Below, one piece after another: positions 22,688 to 33,891 of a DNA stretch of 64,000 bases. The stretch lies in contig JAPFBL010000358.1 in the NCBI GenBank assembly GCA_026182355.1, forward strand, positions 246,001 through 310,000, read 5' to 3'. Both the position numbers and the translations under genes were made by a program. Below the pieces are notes generated by a model that was not told the origin of the DNA, made no database searches, and saw nothing but the letters and a program-made list of their open reading frames with translations. The first letter of the stretch is position 1, and the number at the start of each line of letters is the position of its first letter. This DNA comes from Hermatobates lingyangjiaoensis (Eukaryota > Arthropoda > Insecta > Hemiptera > Hermatobatidae).

Positions 22688-25303
22688 CTCCCATATAATT
22701 CTGACCCAGTGGTATTGAACAGCTATACCCTATGCAATATCTTGGATAACTACTGATTCTTGACACAACTATTAATATTCTTAAGAATGAGTGGAACTAT
22801 AAAGGCTACTCCCATATAATTCTGACCCAGTGGTATTGAACAGCTATACCCTATGCAATATCTTGGATAACTACTGATTCTTGACACAACTATTAATATT
22901 CTTAAGAATGAGTGGAACTATAAAGGCTACTCCCATATAATTCTAACCCAGTGGTATTGAACAGCTATACCCTATGCAATATCTTGGATAACTATTGACT
23001 CTTCACACAACTATTAATATTCTTAAGAATGAGTGGAACTATAAAGGCTACTCCCATATAATTCTGACCCAGTGGTATTGAACAGCTATACCCTATGCAA
23101 TATCTTGGATAACTATTGACTCTTCACACAACTATTAATATTCTTAAGAATGAGTGGAACTATAAAGGCTACTCCCATATAATTCTGACCCAGTGGTATT
23201 GAACAGCTATACCCTATGCAATATCTTGGATAACTATTGATTCTTCACACAACTATTAATATTCTTAAGAATGAGTGGAACCATAAAGACTACTCCCATA
23301 TAATTCTCACCCAGTGGTATTGAACAGCTATACCCTATGCAATATCTTGGATAATTATTGATTCTTCACACAACTATTAATATTCTTAAGAATGAGTGGA
23401 ACCATAAAGACTACTCCCATATAATTCTCACCCAGTGGTATTGAACAGCTATACCCTATGCAATATCTTGGATAACTATTGATTCTTCACACAACTATTA
23501 ATATTCTTAAGAATGAGTGGAACTATAAAGGCTACTCCCATATAATTCTGACCCAGTGGTATTGAACAGCTATACCCTATGCAATATCTTGGATAATTAT
23601 TGATTCTTCACACAACTATTAATATTCTTAAATGAGTGGAACCATAAAGACTACTCCCATATAATTCTCACCCAGTGGTATTGAACAGCTATACCCTATG
23701 CAATATCTTGGATAATTATTGATTCTTCACACAACTATTAATATTCTTAATGAGTGGAACCATAAAGACTACTCCCATATAATTCTCACCCAGTGGTATT
23801 GAACAGCTATACCCTATGCAATATCTTGGATAACTATTGATTCTTACACAACTATTAATATTCTTAATGAGTGGAACTATAAAGACTACTCCCATATAAT
23901 TCTCACCCAGTGGTATTGAACAGCTATACCCTATGCAATATCTTGGATAATTATTGATTCTTCACACAACTATTAATATTCTTAATGAGTGGAACCATAA
24001 AGACTACTCCCATATAATTCTCACCCAGTGGTATTGAACAGCTATACCCTATGCAATATCTTGGATAACTATTGATTCTTCACACAACTATTAATATTCT
24101 TAAGAATGAGTGGAACTATAAAGGCTACTCCCATATAATTCTGACCCAGTGGTATTGAACAGCTATACCCTATGCAATATCTTGGATAACTACTGATTCT
24201 TGACACAACTATTAATATTCTTAAGAATGAGTGGAACCATAAAGACTACTCCATATAATTCTGACCCAGTGGTATTGAACAGCTATACCCTATGCAATAT
24301 CTTGGATAACTATTGATTCTTCACACAACTATTAATATTCTTAAGAATGAGTGGAACCATAAAGACTACTCCCATATAATTCTCACCCAGTGGTATTGAA
24401 CAGCTATACCCTATGCAATATCTTGGATAATTATTGATTCTTCACACAACTATTAATATTCTTAATGAGTGGAACCATAAAGACTACTCCCATATAATTC
24501 TCACCCAGTGGTATTGAACAGCTATACCCTATGCAATATCTTGGATAACTATTGATTCTTCACACAACTATTAATATTCTTAATGAGTGGAACTATAAAG
24601 ACTACTCCCATATAATTCTCACCCAGTGGTATTGAACAGCTATACCCTATGCAATATCTTGGATAATTATTGATTCTTCACACAACTATTAATATTCTTA
24701 AATGAGTGGAACCATAAAGACTACTCCCATATAATTCTCACCCAGTGGTATTGAACAGCTATACCCTATGCAATATCTTGGATAATTATTGATTCTTCAC
24801 ACAACTATTAATATTCTTAAGAATGAGTGGAACCATAAAGACTACTCCCATATAATTCTCACCCAGTGGTATTGAACAGCTATACCCTATGCAATATCTT
24901 GGATAACTATTGATTCTTCACACAACTATTAATATTCTTAAGAATGAGTGGAACCATAAAGACTACTCCCATATAATTCTCACCCAGTGGTATTGAACAG
25001 CTATACCCTATGCAATATCTTGGATAATTATTGATTCTTCACACAACTATTAATATTCTTAATGAGTGGAACCATAAAGACTACTCCCATATAATTCTCA
25101 CCCAGTGGTATTGAACAGCTATACCCTATGCAATATCTTGGATAATTATTGATTCTTCACACAACTATTAATATTCTTAAGAATGAGTGGAACCATAAAG
25201 ACTACTCCCATATTATTCTCACCCAGTGGTATTGAACAGCTATACCCTATGAAATATCTTGGATAACTATTGATTCTTCACACAACTATTAATATTCTTA
25301 AGA
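22688..25303. repeat. 121-bp satellite array, 22 units
   Basis: Head-to-tail units of about 118-121 bp, each beginning CTCCCATATAATTCT and containing CCAGTGGTATTGAACAGC and CCTATGCAATATCTTGG. Units are nearly identical. Variants recur: CTGACCC or CTCACCC, TAACTA or TAATTA, and three lengths of the TTCTTAAGAATGAGTGG end (3 or 4 bases lost in some units). A run of short-ended units near 23.6-24.0 kb is echoed near 24.4-24.7 kb, suggesting block duplication. The last unit stops 60 bp from the DCX exon, inside the intron that follows it in transcription. Confidence 0.97.
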
Positions 25304-25362
25304 ATATAATTGTTTCATCTTCCTATACACAGGACTCCAGTCAAACTACAGCCTAAAGTTAC

Positions 25363-25590
25363 CTTGAATGTCTTGTAAGAGGACACGACATAAGCAGCAC
25401 CGTCTTCTAACTCTTCAAGATGTAACTTCCTGTCGCCATCCATTGAAAAGACATATCGAGCGCCTCGAGGCAGATCCATTCTGATCGACAACTTGTCCAG
25501 GAGCCCGTCCATGCTGATAACATCCCGACCAGGCCTGAACCTGAACTCCAAACCAGCGAAGTAAGGATCTCCATTTTTATAGAACAACAC
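25363..25590 (-). CDS. Doublecortin (DCX) domain exon
   Basis: Internal exon of 228 bp (76 codons, phase 0/0), read from 25590 down to 25363, with acceptor ATATTTGCAG and donor AAG/GTAACT. It encodes almost one whole DCX domain, the ubiquitin-like fold that binds microtubules. It opens [18 protein letters not shown], which carries the hallmark FY(K/R)NGD and the F-x-G turn. It continues with [13 protein letters not shown], matching the LPxGxRxxYxxDG core, and [19 protein letters not shown], matching the L-x-x-G-x-x-Y-V end. It resembles the N-terminal DCX domain of doublecortin and of insect DCX-EMAP or doublecortin-like kinases. The rest of the protein, which would tell these apart, is not visible here. 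The likely role is microtubule binding or stabilisation in neurons or sensory cilia, inferred from the family only. Confidence 0.93.
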
Positions 25591-25689
25591 CTGCAAATAT
25601 AATGAGCATCAGGACCCAATAATATAATCAACAATATACACAAGGGAATAAAACAAGTTTTTGTTAAATGAAGAGAAAGGAAATTAATT

Positions 25690-25990
25690 TCATTAACTGT
25701 GCAATCTGTTATAGTGTGGTATGTACTCATATTGGGGAAAGTATTAAGTCTCCATACAAAAAAAGTTTATTATAAGAAACTAAACAACTCATTTAGAACA
25801 TTAAGTGTTCGAAACGCGTTGTTTAGTTTCTTTTAATAAACTTTTTTGTGTGGAGACTTAATACTTTTCCTAACATGATGCTATTCAATTTTCTTCTCAT
25901 ATAGGGTTGATATATGAATAGGATTCTTAAATAATCTATTTGTGCATTGTTTTCTCTGCACCACCGTTTTTTGTTTCTTTTTTCATATGT
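25690..25990. mobile_element. PLE-type palindrome with deleted ribozyme core
   Basis: Arms AGTATTAAGTCTCCA (25740) and its complement (about 25850-25865) surround one remaining helix II/GAAACGCGTT half at 25803-25820. CTGA is lost at the centre. The flank 25865-25990 is the reverse of 14575-14710. Confidence 0.75.
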
Positions 25991-26019
25991 ACTTTTCTTA
26001 TAAAATATAATATAAAAAT

Positions 26020-26205
26020 ATATAGGTTACATCTACTCTGCTGGGGTGGTTATTCGGTGGGTGAAACCACCGAAGCAAGGACTTAAATAACCATTCCAGC
26101 AGAGCAGATGTAACCTGAAGAAGAACATCGAGTGTTCAAAACGCGTTGTTTAGTTTCTTATAGTAAACTTTTTTTTGTGTGGAGACTTCATACTTTCCCC
26201 AATAA
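26020..26205 (+). mobile_element. PLE-type repeat with hairpin
   Basis: GGTTACATCT-CTCTGCTGG (26026) is mirrored by CCAGCAGAGCAGATGTAACC (26095-26114). A ribozyme-like motif and the CTTTTTTTTGTGTGGAGACTT arm follow. Confidence 0.72.
26115..26147 (+). ncRNA. Hammerhead-like motif, ACGCGT class, G12-to-A
   Basis: CTGAAGA 26115-26121, extra A, helix II GAACAT/GTGTTC, AAA in place of GAA at 26138-26140, ACGCGT 26141-26146, T26147. Loss of the invariant G12 predicts inactivity. Confidence 0.6.
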
Positions 26206-28172
26206 GGAAATTATTATTGGAAAAGGCGAAATTAAGAAAGGTTGCCTATTAAAACAAAGGTTCTTAACCGTATTCGATTTCCCCCCTGTGGGAAAGTATA
26301 CGCTTTAGAAGGCGAAAATAATAAACTATTCAATTAGCATTCGAAAGTTTTTGGTAGCAAACTTACTCAAGCAGGATGTAGAAAGTCCAAACAGGAGAAA
26401 CATAATTACAGTTAGTGAGGAAAAAGAAATATATACTCGTATACAAGCTGATCTACCGGCTTTACTCGGGAACCAATTTAATTACAACTCTAATAATAAA
26501 TTACATATAACGAAAACAATTTAAATGTTCTGTAGTTCCGTTACACTTAACTTTTTTGAGATAAACGAAATTAATACAGAATTAAAATAATAGATTACTT
26601 AAAAAAAGATATAATCTAACACTGATTATAAATTGCACACATTGTCTAATACAATTAGTAGTTGATAGTTTAAATTAAGCAAATAATAAAAAAAATATGT
26701 TTTGCCGAACAATACATCAAGAAATGTTGAAAGAAGTCCAAGCTCATTAAATCTGATATGTCTTATCTGTTAAATATAATTACACGAATTTATACTCACA
26801 AATCGTTTCAATTAGGAGCCAGTTAGTTGAAGAGGCTAAGCCATATTACATTACATTTCATTCAATAATTTCAATTTGAAGACTTCACACAGTTTTAAAT
26901 GTTTAATTAAAATTATATCGGTAAATAAAATTGTCTCTTAAAAGTTTTAATAACAATATTTTGATGAAATATTATTTATTTATGAAGAAGCATTGTATTG
27001 AAAAGTGTCAATTGAGTTCCAAATGTTAAATTCTACCTACATTTGTCATTATGTAATGTTAAGAGTTATTATGTTAAGAACACTGTATTTATACACTCAA
27101 ATACATACAGTGATTAAGTTTTATATACGTACATTTTGATTTGAATATTTCTTCATCAATTTTTTATGCTGCATATATTCCCTTATAAGTTTTACTGATT
27201 TAGACACTCACAAACGTCTTCTAGTTAGATATCATTGATATATATAATAACTTATCATTTTGCCTATATGGAGTAGGGGCGGATACTAATTACTAATAAT
27301 TAAATATTTTAAACAAACGAATTAATCAATCAGGAATAAATAAAGAAGCCTTACATCCATTAAACTTAAACAAGTTTAAACAATGGTTAAATACTTTATT
27401 CTTTTAAGATTAGAATTAATGGTTCAAATACTATCATTATTATTCGTAATACTATTATGCATACTTGAAGTTAATAAGTTATTATTTAACGCATAACTTT
27501 CTTTAATGCTTAAAGCAAGTTCACCAATTAGATATGAAAAGTTAATTGTAAACTATTGATAATAACTAAAGCTTTGTTACAGTTAATAAGAAACCCACAT
27601 AAAATTACAATAATTGTCTTTAATATCAATCTGAAAACAATAATAAAATTTCTGGTACCTGGTTATTTCAATTGAACAAAGCATGTGGAAATATCATCAT
27701 TAAGTATAACCTACCTGCGGCCACCAATACCAATTAAAATCAAAATGTAAACAAACAGGTTATACAGCAAACCTTATCTATTATAATATTTTTAGGATAT
27801 TACCTGAACCACAACTCTGATTTTTAAAAAACTTTACATAAACCTTTCTGGGGATATACGTAATAATTTCCTAAATTTTCACGGCGATTGGATGTATGGT
27901 TTTTGAATCTATCGAGATAAACAAACAGACATACATTCATTTTTATATATATAGATTTATATTTATATATATATGGAAACTATATACATATACTGTGTAG
28001 GAAATTTGTTATATAGTTTAGATACAACAACGAAATCCTTATTTAGGAAAATTGAGAAACTTATAAAGAAGCAAGTTGTTGTCAACTATGGTCATGTTTT
28101 TAACAATATGTGTTTAAAAGAACGACTACTACCAAAATTCACAAATATATATACATATAGTTGTTTATTTAA

Positions 28173-28205
28173 AATGCGTTTCGAACACTTAGTGTTCATC
28201 ATCAG
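28173..28205 (-). ncRNA. Hammerhead-like motif, ACGCAT variant
   Basis: CTGATGA 28205-28199, extra T, perfect helix II GAACAC/GTGTTC with a TAA loop, GAA 28182-28180, ACGCAT (one mismatch from a palindrome), T28173. Helix I is weak. Confidence 0.72.
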
Positions 28206-28291
28206 ATACATCTGCCTCAGTAAGGCGGAGTTGAGTGATGGGGTGATTGAATGATCACAATCACTCAACACCGCCTTTGAGGCAGATGTAC

Positions 28292-28324
28292 CTGATGATG
28301 ATCACTAAGTGTTCGAAACGCTTT
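28292..28324 (+). ncRNA. Hammerhead-like motif, ACGCTT variant
   Basis: CTGATGA 28292-28298, extra T, helix II GATCAC/GTGTTC with one mismatch, GAA 28315-28317, ACGCTT, T28324. Helix III is no longer a perfect palindrome. Confidence 0.68.
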
Positions 28325-29602
28325 GTTAAATAAAATCCTTGTGGGAAAGACTTATTATATTTTCCTACCTATCATGAGTAAATACCACACAATAACTACT
28401 TGCATAGCTCTTGAGATAATTAGTTATATTTTCAAGGAGAAATATTTATTCAAGCCGGATTACATAAACAGATATTAAGTACTTGCCAAACGAAATAATA
28501 TTAGTAATAATTGTTATTATAATTTCATTTTGATATGAATTTTAAAATAGTGCAACTAGCTCCTTGTGATTGAATTTTTTTTTTGTTTTTTAGTTATTAC
28601 TAACTGATAAATTTCTTACTTCCTCTGTGCTTACATTCATATATGATTTATTTGCGCTACATTTACTTGACTGCACTCCTATAATATATGGAGGAATTTG
28701 TCAAGAGCCAAGGAGGCAAATCCGAGAAAATTAAGTATACTAAAGTTTAATTGAGGAGAAATAAAAAGGTTTAAAATCACTGTTTCAGGGATATAAATTA
28801 TCATAATTGAAATATTCAATAACAGTTCTTTAATAAAAAAAAGTATAATTCATTAGTATAATTTTTAATAATTTTATACACATTTAAATTAGAAAATTGA
28901 TAAAGTATATTTTAACAAGAAAAAATAACGCCAATCAGTAATAATGACTATATGAATGCAGCACACACCAAATTAAACCATCAAGTTCAATTGCACTTGG
29001 GTGCAATGTTCTTATGCTGGTTCATAGAGTTACTTAAATATTGCACATCTGATCTGCTTTTTGACGTGGATTTAAAACATCTATATCAGTATGCATGTAC
29101 ACATACATATATCCTACATATATAAGTACCTCACGGTAGAATGACATCAAATCTAACGTATAAACTACAGTATAAAATTGTAGTATGGAACTGAGATGTT
29201 CTGACCAGTAACATTTTTTCTTAAAGTTCTCTCTCAACTGTCAATGACTTCGTTAGCAGGTATGCGATGAATCACTTGAAATACGGAAATTACTTAATCT
29301 CAAAACATATTAATTCAAGAGTACATAAATATGAAGACACACACTGCTATTTTAAAGAACTTGTCTCCCTAAATCGGAAGGCTATCTGAGTGTCTTCAAA
29401 GACAAACAATGTTTATGAAAAAACCAATGTTTAAGGTCGAGGTATCAGATTGAGTGCCATACAAGTGAAATGGCATTTCACTAAATCAATGCATTCCTTA
29501 AGGCAAAAAGAAAAGCCTGAAGAAAACAATCACCTGCACGACACACGCAAATCAACAAGTCAATATAACAACCACAACTACGTGCTTAAAAACCGAGCCT
29601 TC

Positions 29603-30470
29603 ACAGTCATATGAATAAGGAGCCTTCACAGTCATGAATAAGGCGCCTTCACCATCATATCAATAAGGAGTCTTCACCGTCATATGAATAAGGAGCATTC
29701 ACAGCCATATTAATAAGGGAGCCTTCACAGTCATATGAATAAGGAGCACACACTCAAATGAATAAGGAGTCTTCATAGCTACATGAATAAAGAGTCTTCA
29801 GAGATATATGAATAAGGAGCATTCACAGTCATATGAATAAGGAGCCTTCACAGTCATATGAATAAGGAGCACACAGCCAAATGAATAAGGAGTCTTCATA
29901 GCTACATGAATAAAGAGTCTTCAGAGATATATGAATAAGGAGCATTCACAATCATATGAATAAGGAGCCTTCACAGTCATATGAATAAGGAGCCTTCACC
30001 ATCATATCAATAAGGAGTCTTCACCATCATATCAATAAGGAGCATTCACAGTCATGAATAAGAAGCCTTAACCATCATATCAATAAGGAGTCTTCACCGT
30101 CATATGAATTTAACACTAAAAAGCAATCTGTCCAACGTTTTATCTAGCTTACAAATCAATATACAATGTTAATACTCGTATTGAGGGCTAACGTGTACAA
30201 AACAAAAACTCACCTTAACAGAACTGCCACTAGAAACACCGGAGTCTTCACCGTCATATGAATAAGAAACATTCACAGTCATATGAATAAGGAGTCTTTA
30301 TAGTCATGTGAATAAGGAGTCTTTATAGTCATATGAATAAGGAGTTTCACAGTCATATAAATAAGGAGCCTTCACGGTCATATGAATAAGGAAGCTTCAC
30401 ATTCATATGAATCAGGAAGCTTCACATTCATATGAATAAGAAGCCTACACAGTCATATGAATAAGGATGA
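29603..30470. repeat. 24-bp minisatellite in two blocks
   Basis: Unit like GCCTTCACAGTCATATGAATAAGGA repeats with many variants at 29603-30108 and 30240-30465. The blocks are separated by the unique segment 30112-30239, which is itself repeated at 30531-30658. Confidence 0.93.
30112..30239 (+). repeat. 128-bp direct duplication, copy 1
   Basis: Begins AACACTAAAAAGCAATCTG and ends ACTAGAAACAC. It is identical to 30531-30658 except for about two bases near its end. The 419-bp offset implies that minisatellite block and spacer were duplicated together. Confidence 0.93.
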
Positions 30471-30530
30471 AGACACCTCAATGGATCTGCAACAACACTC
30501 TCACGAACCATCGAAATCAGAACTATACAT

Positions 30531-30658
30531 AACACTAAAAAGCAATCTGTCCAACGTTTTATCTAGCTTACAAATCAATATACAATGTTAATACTCGTAT
30601 TGAGGGCTAACGTGTACAAAACAAAAACTCACCTTAACACAACTACCACTAGAAACAC
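30531..30658 (+). repeat. 128-bp direct duplication, copy 2
   Basis: Second copy of 30112-30239. Near-identity indicates a recent event. Confidence 0.93.
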
Positions 30659-30788
30659 AAACAGCAATACGACCATCATAACAAACGAAACACAAATACA
30701 GGACCAATGCAAACCAAATACCAATACAATCACCACTAAAAATGAAATACCATACAACTGACATACTGTAACGAAAAATATGGGTGTC

Positions 30789-30900
30789 ACACAACGCACA
30801 CGCACACACACACACACACACACACATAGACACGCACACACACATACACACCACGCAAATACAATACCACACACACACACACACACCACAACACACACAC
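30789..30900. repeat. (CA)n-rich microsatellite
   Basis: Interrupted CA dinucleotides. On the transcribed (minus) strand this is a GT tract inside the doublecortin intron. Frames crossing it are artefacts. Confidence 0.95.
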
Positions 30901-31534
30901 TACCTATCTCTCTTTCTGCCAACCACCACACAGAAGCAAATACAGACATATACTCTAAATTGATTTTAAATAATAATGGATCCAATACTGTAAACACAAA
31001 ATAACGCAGTTATCATTAGGACTTATGACACAAAACCACCAACACTATAAACAAAGAACCAGTGAAAACAATCAGGAAAATAGGCGAATTAATGGAGCAA
31101 ATATACCAATCAAAATCTCCTTATGTAAATCTGTTCAGAAGATGTAAGGCAGCTCAACTCAAACAATGACAAAACTCAAACAAATGACGAAAACTCAAAC
31201 AAACAAAACTCAGACAAAGACTCAAACAAAACAAACAATGATCTCAAAAACTCTGTTAAATGTCCTATAATATGTAAAACGAAGCATAAAATAAATATAT
31301 TTACAAGCTAAACTAAAGAAATATTAGTGTATATTACTGAAACGTTAATATCAAATAATGTTCCCTTTATTGTTGAACATTATAGTGATTTATGAGCATT
31401 AAACAGTTAATAAACAGTACTGTCGCTTTAACTATTGTCGAAACAACTGCTAAAGTAAATTACAACATTTTTACTTTTGAAGGGGTTATAAATTTAAATT
31501 ATGACAATAAAATGTCTGAATTAAAACAGTTTAT

Positions 31535-31831
31535 GTTTTATGCAACAAATTATTGCGTTTACTAATTTAAGTATAATAAATATCAAATAAAACGGCCGGT
31601 AAATTTATTTTAATATATCAACATTTTTGTTGATCGCTCTGTCTCTCTCACTCTCATTCACTCACTCACATATATTTGTAAATTGTATTATGCAAGAAAA
31701 ATTACGCTTGCTAAATTAAGTATTTGGCCTAAATAAATGCCAATATTATGTAAAACGACCGGTAAATATACTTTGAAATATCAAGTAATATTTTCTGTTT
31801 ATTTATTTCTCTCTTCTCTCTCTCTCTCTCA

Positions 31832-31895
<64 letters not shown>
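31535..31895. repeat. Diverged ~170-bp tandem duplication ending in (CT)n(CA)n
   Basis: AAACGGCCGGTAAAT (31591) and AAACGACCGGTAAAT (31752) sit in matching contexts, each followed by a TCTCTCTCACTCTC tract. The second runs into an uninterrupted CA tract at 31841-31893. Confidence 0.8.
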
Positions 31896-31896
<1 letters not shown>

Positions 31897-32159
31897 CACA
31901 TCTACATACATTCACACGACACACATACACAAATACCTAATCTCTATATAAAAATATAAAAGAATAAATTATTTAAGGTAGTTAAAGAGAGTTTTAAATT
32001 TCTATTTCCGGGATTTCTTTTTATTTTAAATTTAACACTTGTAGGGGGAATAAAATTGTTTAAATAGTGGAAAATTGACTGAGGAAAGAATTAGGTGAAG
32101 GGTAAAGGGAGAGGGGTGACAAGGGATGTCCTTGAAATAGAGGGAAGTAAGGTCATCGC

Positions 32160-32340
32160 TCTGTCAGGCCTAGATTAGGGGAAGGTGTGGGCAGAGGGTA
32201 GCAGAGCAGTGGGTCGATTGAATTAGCATAAGGGCTTGGCAACAAGGCCAAACTGGCCACGCGCCGCCACCCGGCTTGAGGGGCACATCTTGAGCCGGCA
32301 AACAACCAAACCCCGCCTGCTTAACTTGTAAGGTCAAACA
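32160..32340. other. GC-richer island of unknown role
   Basis: GCCACGCGCCGCCACCCGGC (about 32256-32275) stands out from its AT-rich surroundings. A minus-strand frame crosses it, but it matches no family, and the direct LK/VLFY junction of the flanking exons argues against a constitutive exon here. It could be an alternative exon, a regulatory island or a repeat. Confidence 0.35.
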
Positions 32341-32715
32341 AACACAAGCAATATGTGTCTTGACAAACATAGTGTAGAGTGTGTGCAACCATTACATATA
32401 AAGACATATTGCAATAATTGTTTATACTTTCATATTGTGATTTTAAACTATCAGTTAGTTCTTCACTTATTGCCTATAAAAAAAAATGTACGTAATCTTT
32501 TTTATCTTTTCTTCTTTATCTATCATCATCTCCATTCCATTTTATCATCCACATCACTTTTAACATCTATATGACATCTTACTCTTACACCTACTTATAT
32601 ATCTAATGTCTCATTCTATCCCATTCAGCTATAAATCTCACAACCCCTTATTCCTTCTATCCACAGGTTTTCTTCTCCTCTTAGCAATCGCTAACAGCAT
32701 CCATCGTATAACTAC

Positions 32716-33560
32716 GCGTCTCTCTCTCTCTCTCTCTCTCTGTATCTCTCCCTCCCACTTCCTCTGTCTCCCTCCCACCTCTCATACTCTCCCTCCCTCC
32801 CACCTCTCTTACTCTCCCTCCCTCCGTCATCCCACCTCTCTTACTCTCCCTCCGTCATCCCACCTCTCTTACTCTCCCTCCCTTCCACCTCTCTACTCTC
32901 CCTCTCCTCCCACCTCTCTTACTCTCCTCCCTCCTCTCCCACCTCTCTATACTCTCCCTCCCTTCCCACCTCTCTTACTCTCCCTCCCTCCACTCTCTCT
33001 CACTCTCCCTCCCTCCGTCATCCCACCTCTCTTACTCTCCCTCCCTTCCACCTCTCATACTCTCCCTCCCTCCCACCTCTCTTACTCTCCCTCCCTCCGT
33101 CATCCCACCTCTCTTACTCTCCCTCCCTTCCACCTCTCATACTCTCCCTCCCTCCCACCTCTCTTACTCTCCCTCCCTCCGTCATCCCACCTCTCTTACT
33201 CTCCCTCCCTCCCACCTCCCTTACTCTCCCTCCCACCACTCTTGAATCTCCCTCCCTCCCACCACTCTTACTCTCCCTCCCTCCCTTCAACCGATCTTAC
33301 TCTCCCTCCCTCCCTTCAACCGATCTTACTCTCCCTCCCTCCCTCCGACCTCTCTTACTCTCCCTCCCTTCCTCCCACCTCTCTTACTCTCCCTCCCTCC
33401 CTCCGACCTCTCTTACTCTCCCTTCCCCCTTCCGCCTCTCTTACTCTCCCTCGTTCCCTCTCACCTCTCTTACTCTCCCTCCCACCCACCTCTCTTACTC
33501 TCCCTCCCCCTCTCTTACTCTCTCTCCCCCTCTCTCTAGCTCTCTCCCACTCACTAACCC
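32716..33560. repeat. Pyrimidine-rich minisatellite (CTCTCTTACTCTCCCTCC)
   Basis: About 0.85 kb of almost pure C/T on plus, built of units near CCACCTCTCTTACTCTCCCT with CCCTCCGTCATC inserts. On the transcribed minus strand it is a G/A tract starting about 180 bases past the Gly/Pro exon donor. The 352-codon plus-strand frame across it is an artefact of low complexity. Confidence 0.96.
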
Positions 33561-33738
33561 TCCCTTTCCATCTCCCTCTCCCTCGCAATCCTTTCATCTC
33601 ACTATCCCAAGCCCTTCACAACTATTTGATGATTTCATCATTCAGAGGCTCTAAGCACTCTTAATAACCTTACCTTCCTCGCCTCTCCAGTCAGCTTCAC
33701 AGTTGTTATACTTAGAGACTCGAGAGAGCCTAACTGAC

Positions 33739-33891
33739 TTTCAGTGTCAGGCTGGACTGCGGCATGACCGAGGAGGTCTGACTGCCCCCAGGACTGGGAG
33801 GCCTGCTGCCCCAGTAGCCGCCTCCGTTGACTCCGACTACTGTGCGCGGCCTCCCCGGCCCCACTGCCGGCGGGCCTCCGCCTCCGCCACT
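33739..33891 (-). CDS. Doublecortin-domain gene, exon encoding a Gly/Pro/Ser linker
   Basis: Internal exon of 153 bp (51 codons, phase 0 at both ends), read from 33891 down to 33739. The acceptor is a pyrimidine-poor CTGTTGCAG and the donor is AAA/GTCAGT at 33738. The peptide begins SGGGGGPPAVGPGRPRT, continues VNGGGYWGSRPPSPGGSQ and ends SSVMPQSSLTLK. It is disordered and GC-rich. Joining its last residues LTLK to the next exon's VLFYKNGD gives the usual entry into a DCX domain (compare the KKVRFYRNGD start of vertebrate doublecortin), which supports direct splicing of these two exons. The plus-strand open frame over the same bases is a shadow. Confidence 0.8.

Larger units (their letters stand above)
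28010..28400. mobile_element. PLE N-terminal ORF remnant and inverted ribozyme pair
   Basis: On plus, 28021-28158 encodes TTKSLFRKIEKLIKKQVVV, NYGHVFNNMCLKERLLPKF and TNIY, matching the minus-strand fragment at 18.65-18.76 kb. The LLPKFTNI end is like the start of the reverse-transcriptase region of PLEs. It is followed by a palindrome (28170-28325) with one hammerhead-like motif in each arm around GGCGGAGTTGAGTG and its near complement. The flank 28350-28400 carries the family's GAGTAAATACCACAC box. Confidence 0.75.
25591..33738 (-). other. Inferred 8.1 kb intron of the doublecortin gene
   Basis: Lies between the Gly/Pro linker exon and the DCX exon on the minus strand. It contains the pyrimidine array, CA tracts, 24-bp minisatellite and PLE-derived palindromes listed separately. 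I see no gene in 26210-27960, 28410-29600, 31000-31530 or 31980-32160. They are AT-rich with scattered short direct repeats. 27840-27960 ends in a TATATATATAGAT-like tail that resembles the end of a dispersed repeat. Confidence 0.6.

Noticed and set aside
22688..25303. Possible centromeric satellite
   Set aside because: Only 2.6 kb, sits in an intron next to a coding exon, with no CENP-B-like box seen. A local array is the simpler reading.
30588..31004. Cys/Val-rich and Thr/His-rich frames
   Set aside because: Translations of CA/GT microsatellites on either strand.
32606..33664. 352-codon plus-strand open frame rich in Ser, Leu and Pro
   Set aside because: Lies wholly across a pyrimidine-rich tandem repeat. 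The lack of stops follows from the C/T composition, with no start context or domain.
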